From Apostichopus japonicus (lineage: Eukaryota; Echinodermata; Holothuroidea; Aspidochirotida; Stichopodidae), in assembly GCF_037975245.1 (NCBI RefSeq), contig NC_092573.1, positions 18,920,265 to 18,984,264 on the forward strand: DNA of 64,000 bases, in the 5' to 3' direction. A program made the position numbers and the translations under genes. Under the pieces are notes generated by a model. That model was not told the DNA's origin and made no database searches. It saw only the letters and a program-made list of their open reading frames with translations. Within the stretch, counting starts at the first letter, position 1; every line of letters begins with the position of its first letter. This document shows, piece by piece, positions 36,517 through 49,375 of the stretch.

Positions 36517-36600
36517 AGATATATAGAGAGAGAGATGGTTCGTCCAAAGATTTGGATTTTGTATTAAAGAGATAAGATTTAGGCGAGAGGTTGATCGGCC
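36517..36600 (+). promoter_or_regulatory. Putative promoter and 5' UTR of first exon
   Basis: GATATATAGAGAG at about 36519-36531 is TATA-like and lies some 75 bp upstream of the ATG at 36601. The start codon has a good context, GGCCATGG. No transcript evidence is available from sequence alone. Confidence 0.35.
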
Positions 36601-36753
36601 ATGGAGGAAGTCATCCAGGAGACACAGGAACCTCCTCCAGTTACTTTAAGGAGAGACAAGAAGAAACGGCACAGCAAACCTGAGAAACGTGTATCATTTG
36701 GTGGGGAAGATAACAACAATGTCAAACTCAAGAGGAGGTGGTCTCTGCAGCAC
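36601..36753 (+). CDS. Putative alternative first coding exon B with PP1-docking motif
   Basis: An ATG in a strong Kozak-like context opens 51 codons up to CAC|GTAAGC at 36753/36754, phase 0. The peptide is charged and proline-containing near its start (ETQEPPPVTL), then strongly basic (RRDKKKRHSK). It next has K29-R30-V31-S32-F33, a textbook RVxF docking motif for protein phosphatase 1, and ends with R45-R46-W47-S48, a PKA-type site. A Ser inside the RVxF motif often makes PP1 binding phospho-sensitive in known partners. The phase and charge fit use as an alternative N-terminus of the same gene as the other phase-0 exons, but the downstream partner exon is not identified. The family is unknown. 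Confidence 0.65.
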
Positions 36754-38816
36754 GTAAGCCCGGCTATCCTTACAGTACCTTTTACTATGCAAGTCCATCC
36801 ATTCTATAGCTTTGTGTGTGTACACAATGGTCACTCTCTTTAAACAGCATGAAACTGGAGATCAACTCGTTTACTCGACAAATACTGAAACAAAAGAGTA
36901 TACAGACTAAATGATTATCACTGGCCTGATTTTTGTCACAAAGTCCAAATGTTCCAATTGGGTTTCGGTATATATATTTTTTCGGCTTATTGTGCGTTCT
37001 ATTGTACAAGAGTGGCATTTGGTATTAATAACAATGAAGATTGAAGTACAGCCAAAGAAGCACTATATTTTCATTGCAGTTATGAAAAGTATCACCAAAA
37101 AGCAATAAAACAAATGGAAGAATTAAGCAGAGATTTATTCCAGTAATTTACCAAATTAATTATTCTTGTGTGACAATCAAGACATAATTTAAAGAGCAAT
37201 TGATTAAATTTTATCATAATTGATTTTTTGTCCATATTAATATCCACTGCAATTAAAAGAGTTACATATATTGTAGAAATCCTAAATCAGTCGTTTAGCT
37301 TTGGTTATTGTCCATGTTAATATCCATTGTAAATCTAAGAGCTACATATTGTAGTAATACTAAATCAGTGATTAGCTTGGTTGTTGTCCATGTTAATATC
37401 CATTGTAATTAGAAGAGTTACATGTTGTAGAAAATCCTAAATCAGTGATTAGCTTGGTTGTCCATATTAATATCCACTGTAATAAGAAGAGTTTCATATT
37501 GTAGAAATCCTAAATCAGTGATTAGCTTGGTTGTTGTCCATATTAATATCCATTGTAAATAGAAGAGTTACATATTGTAGGAATACTAAATCAGTGAATA
37601 GCTTGGTTATTGCCCATATTAATATCCACTGTAATTAGAAGAGTTACATATTGTTGATATCCTAAATCAGTGATTAGCTTGGTTGCTGTCCATATTTGAG
37701 CTCCGAAAATATCTGTGTAATTAATGTTCGGTAATTGAAACTCTCTGGTGGTATTGTTCTGACTACAGTATAAACAATTTCTTGGACAATTCTTTTTTCA
37801 AACTTTTTTAAGTTGCTATAATCAATTAGGCTTAACTGAGCTGACAAAGAATCAAAAAGCCTTATAGCTTCAAGTCTGGTTCATCAATTATCCTGACCCC
37901 AACATTGAGCTCACAATTAAGATCATCCAATCCTCAGACATAGAAACCCTGTGCAGTCACTTGACACATACTGTGCCTTGCCATGTGCGTGAAAGGCGAA
38001 ACTGCATTTTGTCACATGACTGCAGCCTGTATCGATTGGTCCATTTAAACAAGGAAGGAGGATCGCACTCTTGTGGTTCGTGTAAACGTGCTTCTACGCG
38101 CAGATTTCTAAATTGAAAGTCTTTTCACACTGATTGATCCAATTTAAATATAGGTCACATAATTTCACAAACCGTATGTGGGGACTGAGTCGACCGTTAT
38201 CATTTCTTCTCCATCGTGCAACTCTCTCCATTCTTGATCACCTTCTACAGTATGTGTTTATAATTAAAATCTGTAAAAACGAAACATATATCAATTAACA
38301 GATACATACGTTTTTCGCTTTCACATGTATCCCATATTAAGGAACTTAATTTTGTTTGAAGCTACCTGTAATTCTTAAACAGCTAGGGAGAAAGTATATC
38401 TAATCAGCCCAGGAATTTTCCACTTTTGAGTTTATTCGAAACTGTCGAACTGGAAGAAACAAACATAATACAAATGTCAATATTAAGTGGCAGTGTGAGA
38501 ATTGTCATTTAATTACGGACTACGAAATTTCAACGACACTGGACGGACGTTAGACATCTGTTTCAGCACCGCAGTATTTCGACTCTGTGAGGGGTGGTTT
38601 CTGATTTCAGTGCCCTTGCGATTGATCCTAATGCACCCTGCAAAGAAGTTGCTATTAGTAAGTAACTGAAGATTGTGTTGAACTTTCTAAGGGTAGTATC
38701 GAACAGGAAAATTGAATTAGCTTCCCATTGCAATTTCCATTGCTCAGGCACTACGGACTGGGCTTTATAGTCTCAGGATCTACGGACTGGGCATTATAGT
38801 CAAGGCGATTGTTGAT
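36754..38816. other. Noncoding sequence, probably intron
   Basis: Apart from the 77-bp tandem repeat at 37228-37700, nothing recognisable is seen. Confidence 0.5.
37228..37700. repeat. 77-bp tandem repeat, about six units
   Basis: GTCCATATTAATATCCACTG or a close variant recurs at about 37230, 37309, 37386, 37458, 37535 and 37611, with a partial copy near 37688. Each unit also carries CCTAAATCAGTGATTAGCTT. Divergence between units is modest. Confidence 0.93.
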
Positions 38817-38921
38817 ATGCACCGTTGCTGCAGGTATCCTCGTCCTTATATTCAAGACATCGAGATTATTCCGAGTACCGAAGTACAGCAAATATTGACA
38901 ATTTTGAAAATCACAGGAACT
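38817..38921 (+). CDS. Weak candidate exon
   Basis: Two readings compete. In the first, an ATG at 38817 opens 35 codons to a good GTAAGT donor at 38922, phase 0, like the other candidate first exons. In the second, CTGCAG at 38833 acts as an acceptor and the exon 38834-38921 reads V-S-S-S-L-Y-S-R-H-R-D-Y in another frame to the same donor, ending in phase 1. The pyrimidine tract for the second reading is weak. Neither peptide is recognised. Only the donor is convincing. Confidence 0.3.
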
Positions 38922-39744
38922 GTAAGTTGCTGTTTTTGCAGCACATTTCTTTTCTGTTACTCCTCCCCCTCCCCTTCTCCCTCCCCTTCCCCCCTCCCCT
39001 TCCTCTGATCTCTGTTGCATTAACAATCATATGTCACTGATTGGTTTTGTTTCCAGTGAGACCATTTGTTTCTTACCTATCAAGGGTTTTAAAAAGCTGT
39101 TTGTCATCTTCTTTTTAGTTTGGGGAATGGGTGAGGGATGTAGAAATGAAAAGATTGCAGTCACTAGTTTAAAGGTAAGATACAGGGATGAACAATTGGA
39201 AATATTTTCTGATTTGCTTTATCAAGTAACCTCCAGGGCTCATTTAAAGGTACAGGAATATCTAAAGGCTATTGGTTCAGTTTATTTTAACACTTCTAAA
39301 TGTTACTTTAAATTCTGTTAATAAATCCAATTCTGTTTTTGCAAGTAGTTCTTCACAAGTATTTCTATCACAAAGCACATTGAAGATGGGGGGGTATGCT
39401 TCTCCTACAATAGGTTACCTGGCTAGAAATTACCATCACTGGTGTCTCGGTCATGTGGGTAATCAAATAAGTATGGAATTTTTAGTTTTGTGGCTCTTAA
39501 AAGAACATTACACACTAAAATGTGTCATCAACAGATTTATCATTTTGTTATCTTTGAATATTTATTTGTTCAGAACAATTTGGATATCTCACTGTTTACT
39601 TATGTTTTGCTTAATAGTATTTGTTTAAATATATGAGTCGGCAGGCTACAGTACGTGATATATACATCATATGTGAAATTAAATTATACGTAGGTGAGAC
39701 AACTAAAAACATTTGTCTTCACATCTTTATATCAAGGGGTTGAC

Positions 39745-40400
39745 TAAATTCAAGTCAGTGACTACGGTGACTTGAGTAAGAAGTTGTAAAGTTCTTCATT
39801 GCATATAGATGATACATTGATTCAAGTCTGTGACTTGAGTAAGTAGTTGTAAAGTTCTTCACTGCTTAGAGATAATACAGTGTTTCAAGTCAGTGACTGT
39901 GACTTGAGTAAGAAGTTGTAAAGTTCTTCAGTGTATATAGATAATACAGTGATTTAAGTCAGTGACTGTGACTTGAGTAAGAAGTTGTAAAGTTCTTCAC
40001 TGCTTAGAGATAAATAGTGTTTCATGTCAGTGACTGTGACTTGAGTAAGTAGTTGTAAAGTTCTTCACTGCATAGAGATAATACAGTTTTGCAAGTCAGT
40101 GACTGTGACTTGAGTAAGAAGTTGTAAAGTTCTTCACTGCATATAGATAATACAGTGATTCAAGTCAGTGACTGTGACTTGAGTAAGAAGTTGTAAAGTT
40201 CTTCACTGCATATAGATAATACAGTGATTCAAGTCAGTGACTGTGACTTGAGTAAGAAGTTGTAAATTAAGTTCTTTACTGCATAGAGGTAATACAGTGT
40301 TTCAAGTCAGTGACTGTCACTTGAGGAAGAGGTTGTAAATTTCTTCATTGCATATAGATAATTCAGTGATTCAAGTCCGTTACTGCGACTTAAGTAAGGA
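39745..40400. repeat. 69-bp tandem repeat, about ten units
   Basis: Units carry GTGACTTGAGTAAGAAGTTG, TAAAGTTCTTCACTGCATAT and TTCAAGTCAGTGACTG. The landmark GACTTGAGTAAG recurs about every 63-70 bp from 39768 onward, and the last units near 40318 and 40387 are more diverged. Confidence 0.94.
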
Positions 40401-42541
40401 AAAATGACTGGTATACTGTGACTTGAATCAACCTTAAAAGTAATGGGACTTGTTATGCAAGTCTGTAGGTCTTTGGCACAGCATAATTACAAACATGATA
40501 CTTAACCTGCTTGTGTTTGAGTCTGTTACACACACTCACACACGCACCCTCCCCGCCTCCCCCCCCCTTCCCTCAGAACTGTGAGTTGCACATGGCTGTT
40601 GGAATCACAAAGCCATTTCTTTCCCATGGTTAACATACTGTACTCTGTAACTGAGAGTTTAAGTAAGGCATTCAACTCAATTTTTGTACTTTTATCAAAG
40701 TAGAAATGATCATTTTTGAGTTTTCCATTTTGTTGCTGAGCCATACAGTAGTTTGATGCTAAAAGTACAACATCTACATAAAATGCACAGCCATGAGTAT
40801 AACTTCAACATTATGCAGTGACAATCTAGCTACTTTTCACCAAGAGGCAAACTTTCATGCTTTAAAAAATGTATGCTTGCACATATACAATAGCTGTCAG
40901 TACTCTCCAGAGCTGGTCTCCATGCAAAGTACAAGTGTATACGTCATTGTGGTGTATTTAGCGATCGTGTTTAAACTTTATGGTCTTGGCTTTTCAAGTT
41001 GTAAACTACTTTTCTAAATTGTTTATATATAAAACAAACCATTAAAAGGAACCAAAACAGCATTTGGTATTATGACCAGAGTGATGTATGGTAGCTGCTA
41101 CGAATTAAACTTGTTGGTGCAATTATATATTACACAATTTAGTCTGCTACTTCCTTGCCTTTGTAACCCACACTGCGCATTTATACTACCGTTCCAACAT
41201 GCTAGTGGTATGAATTAGTTCATTAAAATGACGCAGAAGTCCATATAGTGACATATAATTGTTACAAAGTCCACGAAAAAAGAGAAACCGGGTGAGAGGT
41301 TAAATTTTCCGTTGAGCCAGACTTTTCCATAGGATAGCTCGGTACAAGAGTTTTACCAGGTAATTTACAGTGAGGTAATTGGAGATTGGAATATATGGCA
41401 AATAGTTCTTGTATTCTCCTCCTCCTCACTGGCTATATAATATTAGTCCCATTGATCAGTGTCTAAGATGCATCAGCTCTTCACAAATTGTCAGAATTTT
41501 GTTTAATACATGTATGAGTATGAATACCAACCCAGTGAATTTTCTTACCTTGACATGTGGTGATACAAAACTTAAATAAATTTCTTACCCTTTCATTCGG
41601 TAATGCTTCAGTGAACCTCTTATTCGTGTGTATGCATCTAAATAGTCTTTGTCTTCACATGTTCAATAATTTTGAAGGTCCTCTCGCTTCATTCTTTCAA
41701 ATGTCAGTGAAATGTTCAGGTCCTTGGAAATTTCGTCGTACGATATGAGTTTCCTAATTTATCAACTGGTAGTTGTGCAATGGTGGGTTACTTGCTTTTG
41801 TTTTGCTCGAGTAATAGGCAGTCGCCATGGAGATGTGGCATGTATCCCATCATTCATGCTTGCAAGAATGATCTCTTTGGATTATATTTCTCCATTTTAA
41901 TAGACAAGTCTGATGGCTGTCCAATTAAACAATCAGGACTGTCAATCAAAATGCGACTTCACTGCCGTCCTTCTCCCTTGAATGTTGCAACAAGATAGGC
42001 CAATCAAATTGGTCGATTAAAGCAAAACTGAATATTCATCATCTATTACAGCAACAGCAGTAAAAAAAAAAAAGATATTATTATTCATATAAGTAGTTAT
42101 AATAGTTACTTGAATGAATCTGGCAGGAAGTAGATCACAGTTATATCATTTTAATGTTTTAACCTACATGACTCATCAATATTGGATGAATACTGTAAAA
42201 AGTGAATTCTTGGCAATTGTGAAACTATAAATAATATTAGGTTCCATGAAAAGCTGTCCTCGTAATGTCAGCTGTGTAAGGAGTACTTCTGCACTGGTTG
42301 TAATCAACGAACCACCAATACATGACCCTAATTAGGACAACCTTTTATACCCTTGCACCCTCACAATGCAGTACCCACAGCCCTTCTAACCTTAACGTTA
42401 TGTATGACATACTGGGTTCATCTTTGATTACATTGTAATCTATGGATTTTTCGATATTTGCGAGTTAATGGTATCCTGATGAATATACATGACAGAATAG
42501 TATTATGTTATTCAATCATGAATATGCATATATACTACACT

Positions 42542-42600
42542 ATGTCTCCTACCTGTCTCCTCATAACTACTGTACTCCTGCTGTTATATACCATCCATGT
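42542..42600. mobile_element. Degraded DIRS terminal-repeat scrap
   Basis: ACCTGTCTCCTCATAAC followed by TATACCATCCATG resembles the ACCTGTCTCCTCACAAC and TCTACCGTGCC parts of the DIRS terminal repeat at similar spacing. It is short and diverged, so the match could be chance. Confidence 0.35.
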
Positions 42601-44829
42601 ATAATACCCTACCACCACCCCTCTTCCCTTCCCTCCCCCTCCTCCCTACACCCCATTGTATAGGTACAAACAGCATTTAAAAAACCCAGCATGCAGAAGA
42701 TTAACTGATAACATTGCAATCTTTCATTCATGCAGAAACTGTGTCAATGTGATGATATGTTATGAAGTTTGCTCCTTGAAACAGCAAATTCCTTATTTCA
42801 TTTCAAGAAATAAAATAAAAAACCTGTGGCAATGTCTCGTTGCATAGAAACAGGGTAATGTAATAATGGTTAATAAAAAAAAACAGTTCACATGGCCGAT
42901 GTAATTTGCTGACAAAAGTTCATGCTGGTGAGATATAATTGTCAAGCCTTTTAAAGAATGACTACCCTGGATAATAATGATGTTAGAAGGAACATTTCAC
43001 TTAGTGACTCATATCTTACAATATATCTCTCTTTACATTTACAAATATTCATGTAATGAAAGTGAGATGTTTAAAAAAAAAACATTTAGCCTTTAAATAG
43101 CTTCTCCCTTTTACTAAGTACTGATTCATTTCTGTTCAAAGGAAAATGGGCACACAAACAAAATGTTAAATTATCCTATTACCATAGAAACGGAAATGAA
43201 ACTGCTTTACCAAAATTGAGTTATTATGTTTGAAAAATGGTTACCCAGTTTGTTCACTTGTTCATTTGTTGCCTTAAAAATTTATTGGGCCAACATTATA
43301 GTAAAATCAACTAATAATGTTGTAATTTACAACAAAAAACAGTATAGGCAGTAGCATGTGAGAGATGCATCTTTCAAACTGATTTTCTTCGCTGGTCCTT
43401 TGTAAGTTTTCAAGCAATATCTGTCCATGTTACCTTCAAAATCACTGGTTAAAAACACTGCAAAGCTTACATTATTTAACTGTTCAAAATTTGTCATTAA
43501 TTTATTACTAACATGTCAAATCATGTATTTCCTTTTATCACTATGGTTACCACACTGTTTACAATTAACAGGAATACTCTGGCTGACTACTGTATATGTG
43601 CCTAATGAAACAATAGTTTTTAATAGGTTTTTTTTTTTCCACCTCAGGAAGTATTTAATATTATTTGTGCCTGAATGGACTAGAATAGTAACTGTAGACG
43701 GAAATCAATTCACATTTATTTGTTATAGAGTGAAAAATAATCCATATTTTAATAAATCCAAGGACTATTTTCTTTTTCATATTTGACTCGGTAGTCTCAC
43801 AGAGTAAACATGATAACTCTTGTATGCTGACATTTGACTATTCATATAATGTGTGGCCATATATAATGCAAATATAATAACAACCATGTATCTGTGATTT
43901 AAATCAATATAATATATCAATGTATGATGCGGGAAAATGCATAAACAAAAACTTGTGCAGCGTTTCTTCAGTAGACATAACTAAATTATGGAACATATTG
44001 GCCTTGAAACATTTAGGTATAAGGGAAGAGGAGACTCCTTCCCCTCTCCCTCCACTCTCTTCCTTTCCCTCTTCTCTCCCCCCCCCTCCCTCCCCTCTCC
44101 ATCTTCCTTATCCTCTGTTTCCTATGACCAAGACTGCTGTTACCGTACAAATTTATTGAGCCTCTTATTATTCCCTGTTTAGACTCACTGTGAATAATTC
44201 AATCAAAGTGAATATTAAGTTTGTGGGTTTAGTAGTTTGTTTTTACATGCAATTGTGATAGTTCGATCATGTTCAATGCACATGTTAGAGTAAAAGGAAA
44301 GCTGGTCACGTGACCATCTATTTATAGACCAGATCTGTCATGAGTTTATTCCAGGCATGTACAAAAAGTACTGCACTAGAATCAAATTGAGTTATGAGCA
44401 GTGTATTCTATGCATATGTTTCCATAAGTGAAATTGATTTCATTTTCATTTAATGAACTACCATGGGTCACCATTGATTTGTTTTATCAATGTTAAAAAA
44501 TATCATTTTAGTTTGTATTGATTTTTCTTTTAGTCAAATGATTAGATATATTGATATTTTTGTGCAAATACCTTTTCCAGGTATCACAGAAATAATGAAC
44601 TGTTATATGATAACAAAAGGCAGTAAACTCTCCAACCTTGAAAGATCAATTATGTACTTTTTAATTTGCTGTTTCATTTTCTGATGACCATTCTGCCTAG
44701 CTTCCTATAGAATTATAAGTGGACTATGTATATATATGAGACTCAAGGAAGCTTGGTTCTTCTTTTTTCTTTTTCAATATTCTCCTGTTTTCCTTTTCTT
44801 GTTTGCATCACCTCTGGTGGGATTTAAAG

Positions 44830-45037
44830 TTAAAGGTTTCAGATCATATAGTGGCACCATGGCATCACAGGTTTACAAAATGGCAGCTCCCAGCTAGATT
44901 CGACTTCTTAGCTAGGATGTCTCCCAAACGAAACAAGATATTTCCTTAGCTGTTTGGGGGAGTTGTTCTTCCAAAGATCTCTATGAAATAAGCTAAATAT
45001 GATGGTTGGGTTTGTGTCTCCTTTAAGTTTTACCTAC
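44830..45037. mobile_element. Putative TTAA-flanked MITE
   Basis: TTAA-AGGTTTCAG at the left and, read inverted, TTAA-AGGAGACAC at the right enclose about 195 bp. Kolobok and piggyBac-type transposons duplicate TTAA on insertion, and Kolobok ends commonly begin AGG. Inverted-end identity beyond AGG is weak. Confidence 0.4.
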
Positions 45038-46001
45038 TTTAGTTAAATAAGTGGGCATTCGGCAAAAGCAAAGAGGATCTTGTGAGTTTCTCTACAGTCC
45101 TGTGTTATGTGGAATGTTGCATCAAATTTCTATTAAGTAGCTCCTTTGATTATGAATGTACTGAAATCTTGTGTAGATTCCTCTAATTTAGTTTATCTCG
45201 TTTACTCGTCGCCACACATCCATAGTGCAACCATTTTTAATGCATTCATGCATACTCACAGGGCAATGTTGGAAACTGTAATGAAAATCCAGAAGATAGA
45301 AATGCACTATTGTGGTCTACTGCCCTCAGTTTTAATCTACCATCCGCACTGATTAGGTTTACTGATTAAATGTACTTAAAAGAATAGTCCAGGTCAAAAT
45401 TTCTTTTTGATATTTTAAAGAGGAACGTAATCTTAGCATTCAAGTGAAATTTGCATTCAATTCCTATTTACTGTTTGTGAGATATTGACAGTTGAAGTTA
45501 TCTGATATTCTACCAAAGTGAACTTTAAGCAAACAGGTGTGATGTCATAGTTGCACACTGACAAATAATGTATTCAAATCATTTTGTCATAACAAAATTT
45601 GTACATGTGGAGTATTCCTTGGTCACCATTTGCTCAAAACAACCCAAGAATTATTTCAATACAAGATGGAAATGAAGTTAATTTACATTTTGAACCAATT
45701 TTGGCACCGATAATTTTTTAATATAAATAATGCCAAAATCACCTCCAAAATTTAATAGTCTGTATGCATCGTGACCAAATTTACCTGTATAAGCATGGCA
45801 TATTGTATATTCATATGCATGTATTTATTTATTTCTCTGAGATCTCGCCTGCTTTTGTTCAGTTCAAGCACATAAAGTTGCCCCCTTTTCTTTTCAACAT
45901 GAGTTTCTACAACACCTTTCAAGTATTAAAGAGCGAGCGGCTATATAAATACAGAGCAAATCATGCTATTATGAACCCAGCTCCTGAGAAAGTGTTGCAT
46001 G

Positions 46002-46015
46002 GTTGCTACGGCAAC
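46002..46015 (+). promoter_or_regulatory. X-box-like RFX site
   Basis: GTTGCTACGGCAAC is a perfect 5-bp inverted repeat around a 4-bp spacer and closely fits the RFX-factor X-box (GTNRCC-N0-3-RGYAAC), apart from one half-site base. Its role here is unknown. It may be chance. Confidence 0.4.
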
Positions 46016-47821
46016 GGTTTGGAGTTAAGGAGGAGCCAGCCGAAGAGTTTGTGATGCTCAAAGCAATTATTGGTCGCAATTACCAACCATTCCTTGCAGT
46101 CTGTGTGTTTAATAATAGGATCACAGAGTTGCATATTAAATCGCAGTTTGGTAAATTCAAAATTTGGAGAGCTTCTCGCTGCCGAGCGATCGATTCAGCT
46201 TTCTCTTTTTATCTTTTTCTCTCTTTTTCCTGTACTTCTTCCATAAAAGTGTTCTCTGAGGTAATAGAGCCTAGCTGTCACAATTAGAAGAGTTCATGTG
46301 TGAGTCAGGATATAAGCATACATACACTCATGCCTTCCTCTTCATTGTTGACTGCTGTGCACATCATTTTGTAGTAAAGGGTCAAAGGATATAAAACATA
46401 TGATCCTGGCTTAAGTAACAAAAGCAGCTTAATAAAGCTCTGTATCAATGAGCGCACCAAGTTACAGTCAACAGTTGGATTAATTTATTTTTTCGGTGCT
46501 TTGAAAAGCTTAATTTTTTCTGAATTGTCTGTGGATTTCTATTTGGATGGAAACTTATCAGCGAAAATGCCTACGATAGGATAAAGGCTTTTATTTTGTA
46601 TATTGGAGATTTTGAGAGAAAAAATTTCCAAGAAGATTCTACCCTGGGATTGTACCATCAGATTTTGATCCAAGCCTGATATGACATGGTAAGTAATTTG
46701 CGTAAGTGCATAGTATTTGAAGACTTGATTGAGAGAAAGAATCACAAATGTTACCGATTTACAAAGAAATTTGTTAAGAAAAATAACAAGGACAAAAAAA
46801 TTGTTCGCATGTGTGTTGGGTTGTTATTACACTATGGGAACATTTGAAGTTGCTACAGTATATTGTATGTTAATTGATAACAAAAAAATAAACAAAATCT
46901 GTAGCATTTGTATCAAATGTTTGTAATCTCTGCAAAGATTGTTTTCAAATTTCTTTTATCTAATATTATTTCTTGGTATGATAGCAGAGAGTGAGATCAT
47001 GTAGAGAGATTACCAAGTTGCTGAAAACATTGAATATCGAACATTAGATGGATGGGTAAAATCAAGTGCATGTTACAGATATTTTTTATTGAGCATTATG
47101 ATGTTTGTTTACTATAGACTTTTTCAGTATTAGTAATATTTCTTTTGTGTCTTGGATAAGCATTTAAGTAATATGTATTTGACTCCTTTTATTGTGTGCA
47201 TCCATTCATATCATACGTTCTCCACTGTCATGTTATAATAACATGTGGCTTACAGATATGGTTAATATTATCCTGGACTTTTTGGGCTTTGAGAAGGCAT
47301 GGAATTTGTGTACTGTATTTAACTTTAACCTCCGTAGAGTTAAGGAGGACCATGAAGCTTTAAGAGGTACAGTATCATCCCTATTTGGTGATACTTGTGG
47401 TTTATGGATGAGGTCCTTATATGAGCTTTTAGTCACCAACAAGTGTTAATATATTTCAATACATACCAAGTTGTGTGACCTGAACTGTATCTATGAGAAT
47501 TAACAATGAAAAACATGTAATTATGTTTGTCATGGATGTATGTAGTGACAGCTTGCCAGAATTAGAGGAACTATTGATATGCCATGTTACGTATGTTAGT
47601 AGATGTAGCAAACTTTCAGCATTAATCTGTGTTTTTGGTTTTTGGTAATGTCTGCAAAACTCTGGATATATCAGACAAATTAAATGCTATTCCTATAGAT
47701 CATAGAGCTGCATCTCCTTGGAGGCATGTGAGTCTGTGCGTTTGTCTGTACGTGCTGATTAGTTTTGATAATAGGTGTAATCCATAAACTCTCATACTGT
47801 AATGTTTATTTTCTTTATCAG

Positions 47822-47965
47822 GGGGAGATGGATGAAGGCCAAATAGTTTTCCTGGCCTCGTACTCATGTACTTGTACGTTTAACGAGGTCATTCCTTTAA
47901 TTAAGACAGAACCTCAGCCAGCAAGTCCGGTTGAAATATTAATCTCCGAGGTCTCCTTGATCTAG
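47822..47965 (+). CDS. Candidate alternative terminal exon
   Basis: A pyrimidine-rich acceptor (TTATTTTCTTTATCAG) ends at 47821. Forty-seven open codons follow in phase 0, beginning G-E-M-D-E-G and containing IKTEPQPASP, with a TAG at 47963. AATAAA sits ten bases past the stop and a TGTTTATT element follows. IKTE fits the SUMO-attachment consensus. Phase 0 would allow splicing from 24666, 31483 or 36753 to give a short isoform. Against this, the peptide is unrecognised and the 3' UTR would be very short. Confidence 0.35.
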   Translation, partial: GEMDEGQIVFLASYSCTCTFNEVIPLIKTEPQPASPVEILISEVSLI

Positions 47966-47971
47966 GTTTAT

Positions 47972-47977
47972 GAATAA
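47972..47977 (+). terminator. Polyadenylation signal AATAAA
   Basis: A canonical AATAAA just after the stop of the candidate terminal exon, followed within 10 bp by GT/T-rich sequence. In AT-rich DNA such hexamers are common by chance, so it supports the exon only weakly. Confidence 0.3.
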
Positions 47978-48917
47978 AGAAATGTTTATTCAGCACGTCC
48001 ACCATAATTTATCATTTATTTATTCCTACATTTGCCTGAATCTCTACAAGGTCATTTGCTGTGTTGGTTATTGTAGCTAGGTTCTCTGTAAATAACCAAA
48101 TATATATAAATAAACTGAGGGTGGGAATTAAGCAAGGAAATGATTTCAGATAAGGAAGTGTTCAAAAGTATTCTGGCTTTGTAAAATGACTGGACTAATA
48201 TATCAAGCATATTCTTGGACCTGCGACTGATTATGTCAGAGGAAAATAAAGAGGTTGTTGATAACGGAGTGACCAAGTGCGACTGTTTTTGTCCACAATT
48301 GAAACAATTTCGTACAAGTTCTAGTTTTGTTCCTCTTCCCTGCCTGTTAAATACTTGCCCACATTCATCTCTCTCTAGAGAGTAAAATTATACATCGACG
48401 TAGCCATAATCCAGTACATTGAATCTATGGGGTAACTTACTCCATGCCAAGCTAAAAACCTGTGAAACACCTGTAGCATGGTCATATTTTAATCAATACT
48501 CTATAATCCATGACCAGAGCATATAGTTCAGGGTAACAGCTGGCTGCATCCCTGTAGTCTGTCAGGAGTTGAGATAGCTGCCAGAATCATACTTATGTAA
48601 TATTGCGTGTATAGTACAAGAGAAGCATACAGCTATATGTTAAAGATTGCAAGTTTGTCCAATTATAACAATTAAATATGTAGAGTTTATCCAAGACTCT
48701 GACCTTCTGTTTATCTGTTGTCTGGCTAATATGAACTGCTATAAAACTTGGATGATTTTCAATTTTTTTTCTTTCACAAAAGAGAAGTAAAAATGATAAT
48801 GTGTTTTTAAAACTACATTCTATACTGACGATATGTGACACACTCAGATTAAAGTCTTTCATCTTGCTGTATTGGCCCCAAATATGCCAGATATCCAAAT
48901 ATGGTCACCTTTGGTCA

Positions 48918-49375
48918 AAAATTCTTAAACTGTTTTTAGTACAACCTTTGAGGAAACTTTCCTCACTGGGACATTCAGTCATCTTGTGTGTTCCTTTAAA
49001 AACCTCCTTCAAGTCACACCTGAAAACGCATCTCTTTCAAGAGCACTACAAAGATGGTTTCTAGGATTTTTTAGATTTTATGTTGTTCTGTTGTGTTGGG
49101 TTTTAGGTTCTAACTTCAATTGGAATTTTCACTTTTAAGCATTCAAATTGTAGATTTTGCAGTCAATCTGTTTTATCGCTTTACGCTTCACCAGTGCTTT
49201 TAATAGTTTTTCCATCTCATATTCCTGTATATATCTGTAGATGGTCTATGTATTTACTGTTTTTTCTATTTAATGTTTTATGTCATTGTATTTTCTAGAT
49301 TGTTTGTAAAGCGCACAGATGGATCGCGCGTAGTGCGCTATATAAGATTTTATTTACATTACAATTACAAAATGT
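48918..49375 (+). pseudogene. LINE 3' end fragment
   Basis: The frame ending at 49064 contains LKTSFKSHLKTHLFQEHYKD, the usual C-terminal end of CR1/L2-type LINE ORF2 proteins (FKxxLKTHLF). A 3' UTR of about 300 bp follows, with GTAAAGCGCACAGATGG and GTGCGCTATATAAGATTTTA. The GCGCTATATAA motif is shared with the tail of the SINE at 59.2 kb. It is truncated at the 5' side, as is usual for LINE copies. Confidence 0.7.

Larger units (their letters stand above)
38922..47821. other. Noncoding sequence, probably intron
   Basis: No further supported exon. Contents listed separately are the 69-bp tandem repeat, a terminal-repeat scrap at 42542, a TTAA-flanked MITE and an X-box-like site. CT-rich tracts lie near 38960-39005 and 44037-44105, and a CA-rich tract near 40530. 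Confidence 0.5.
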
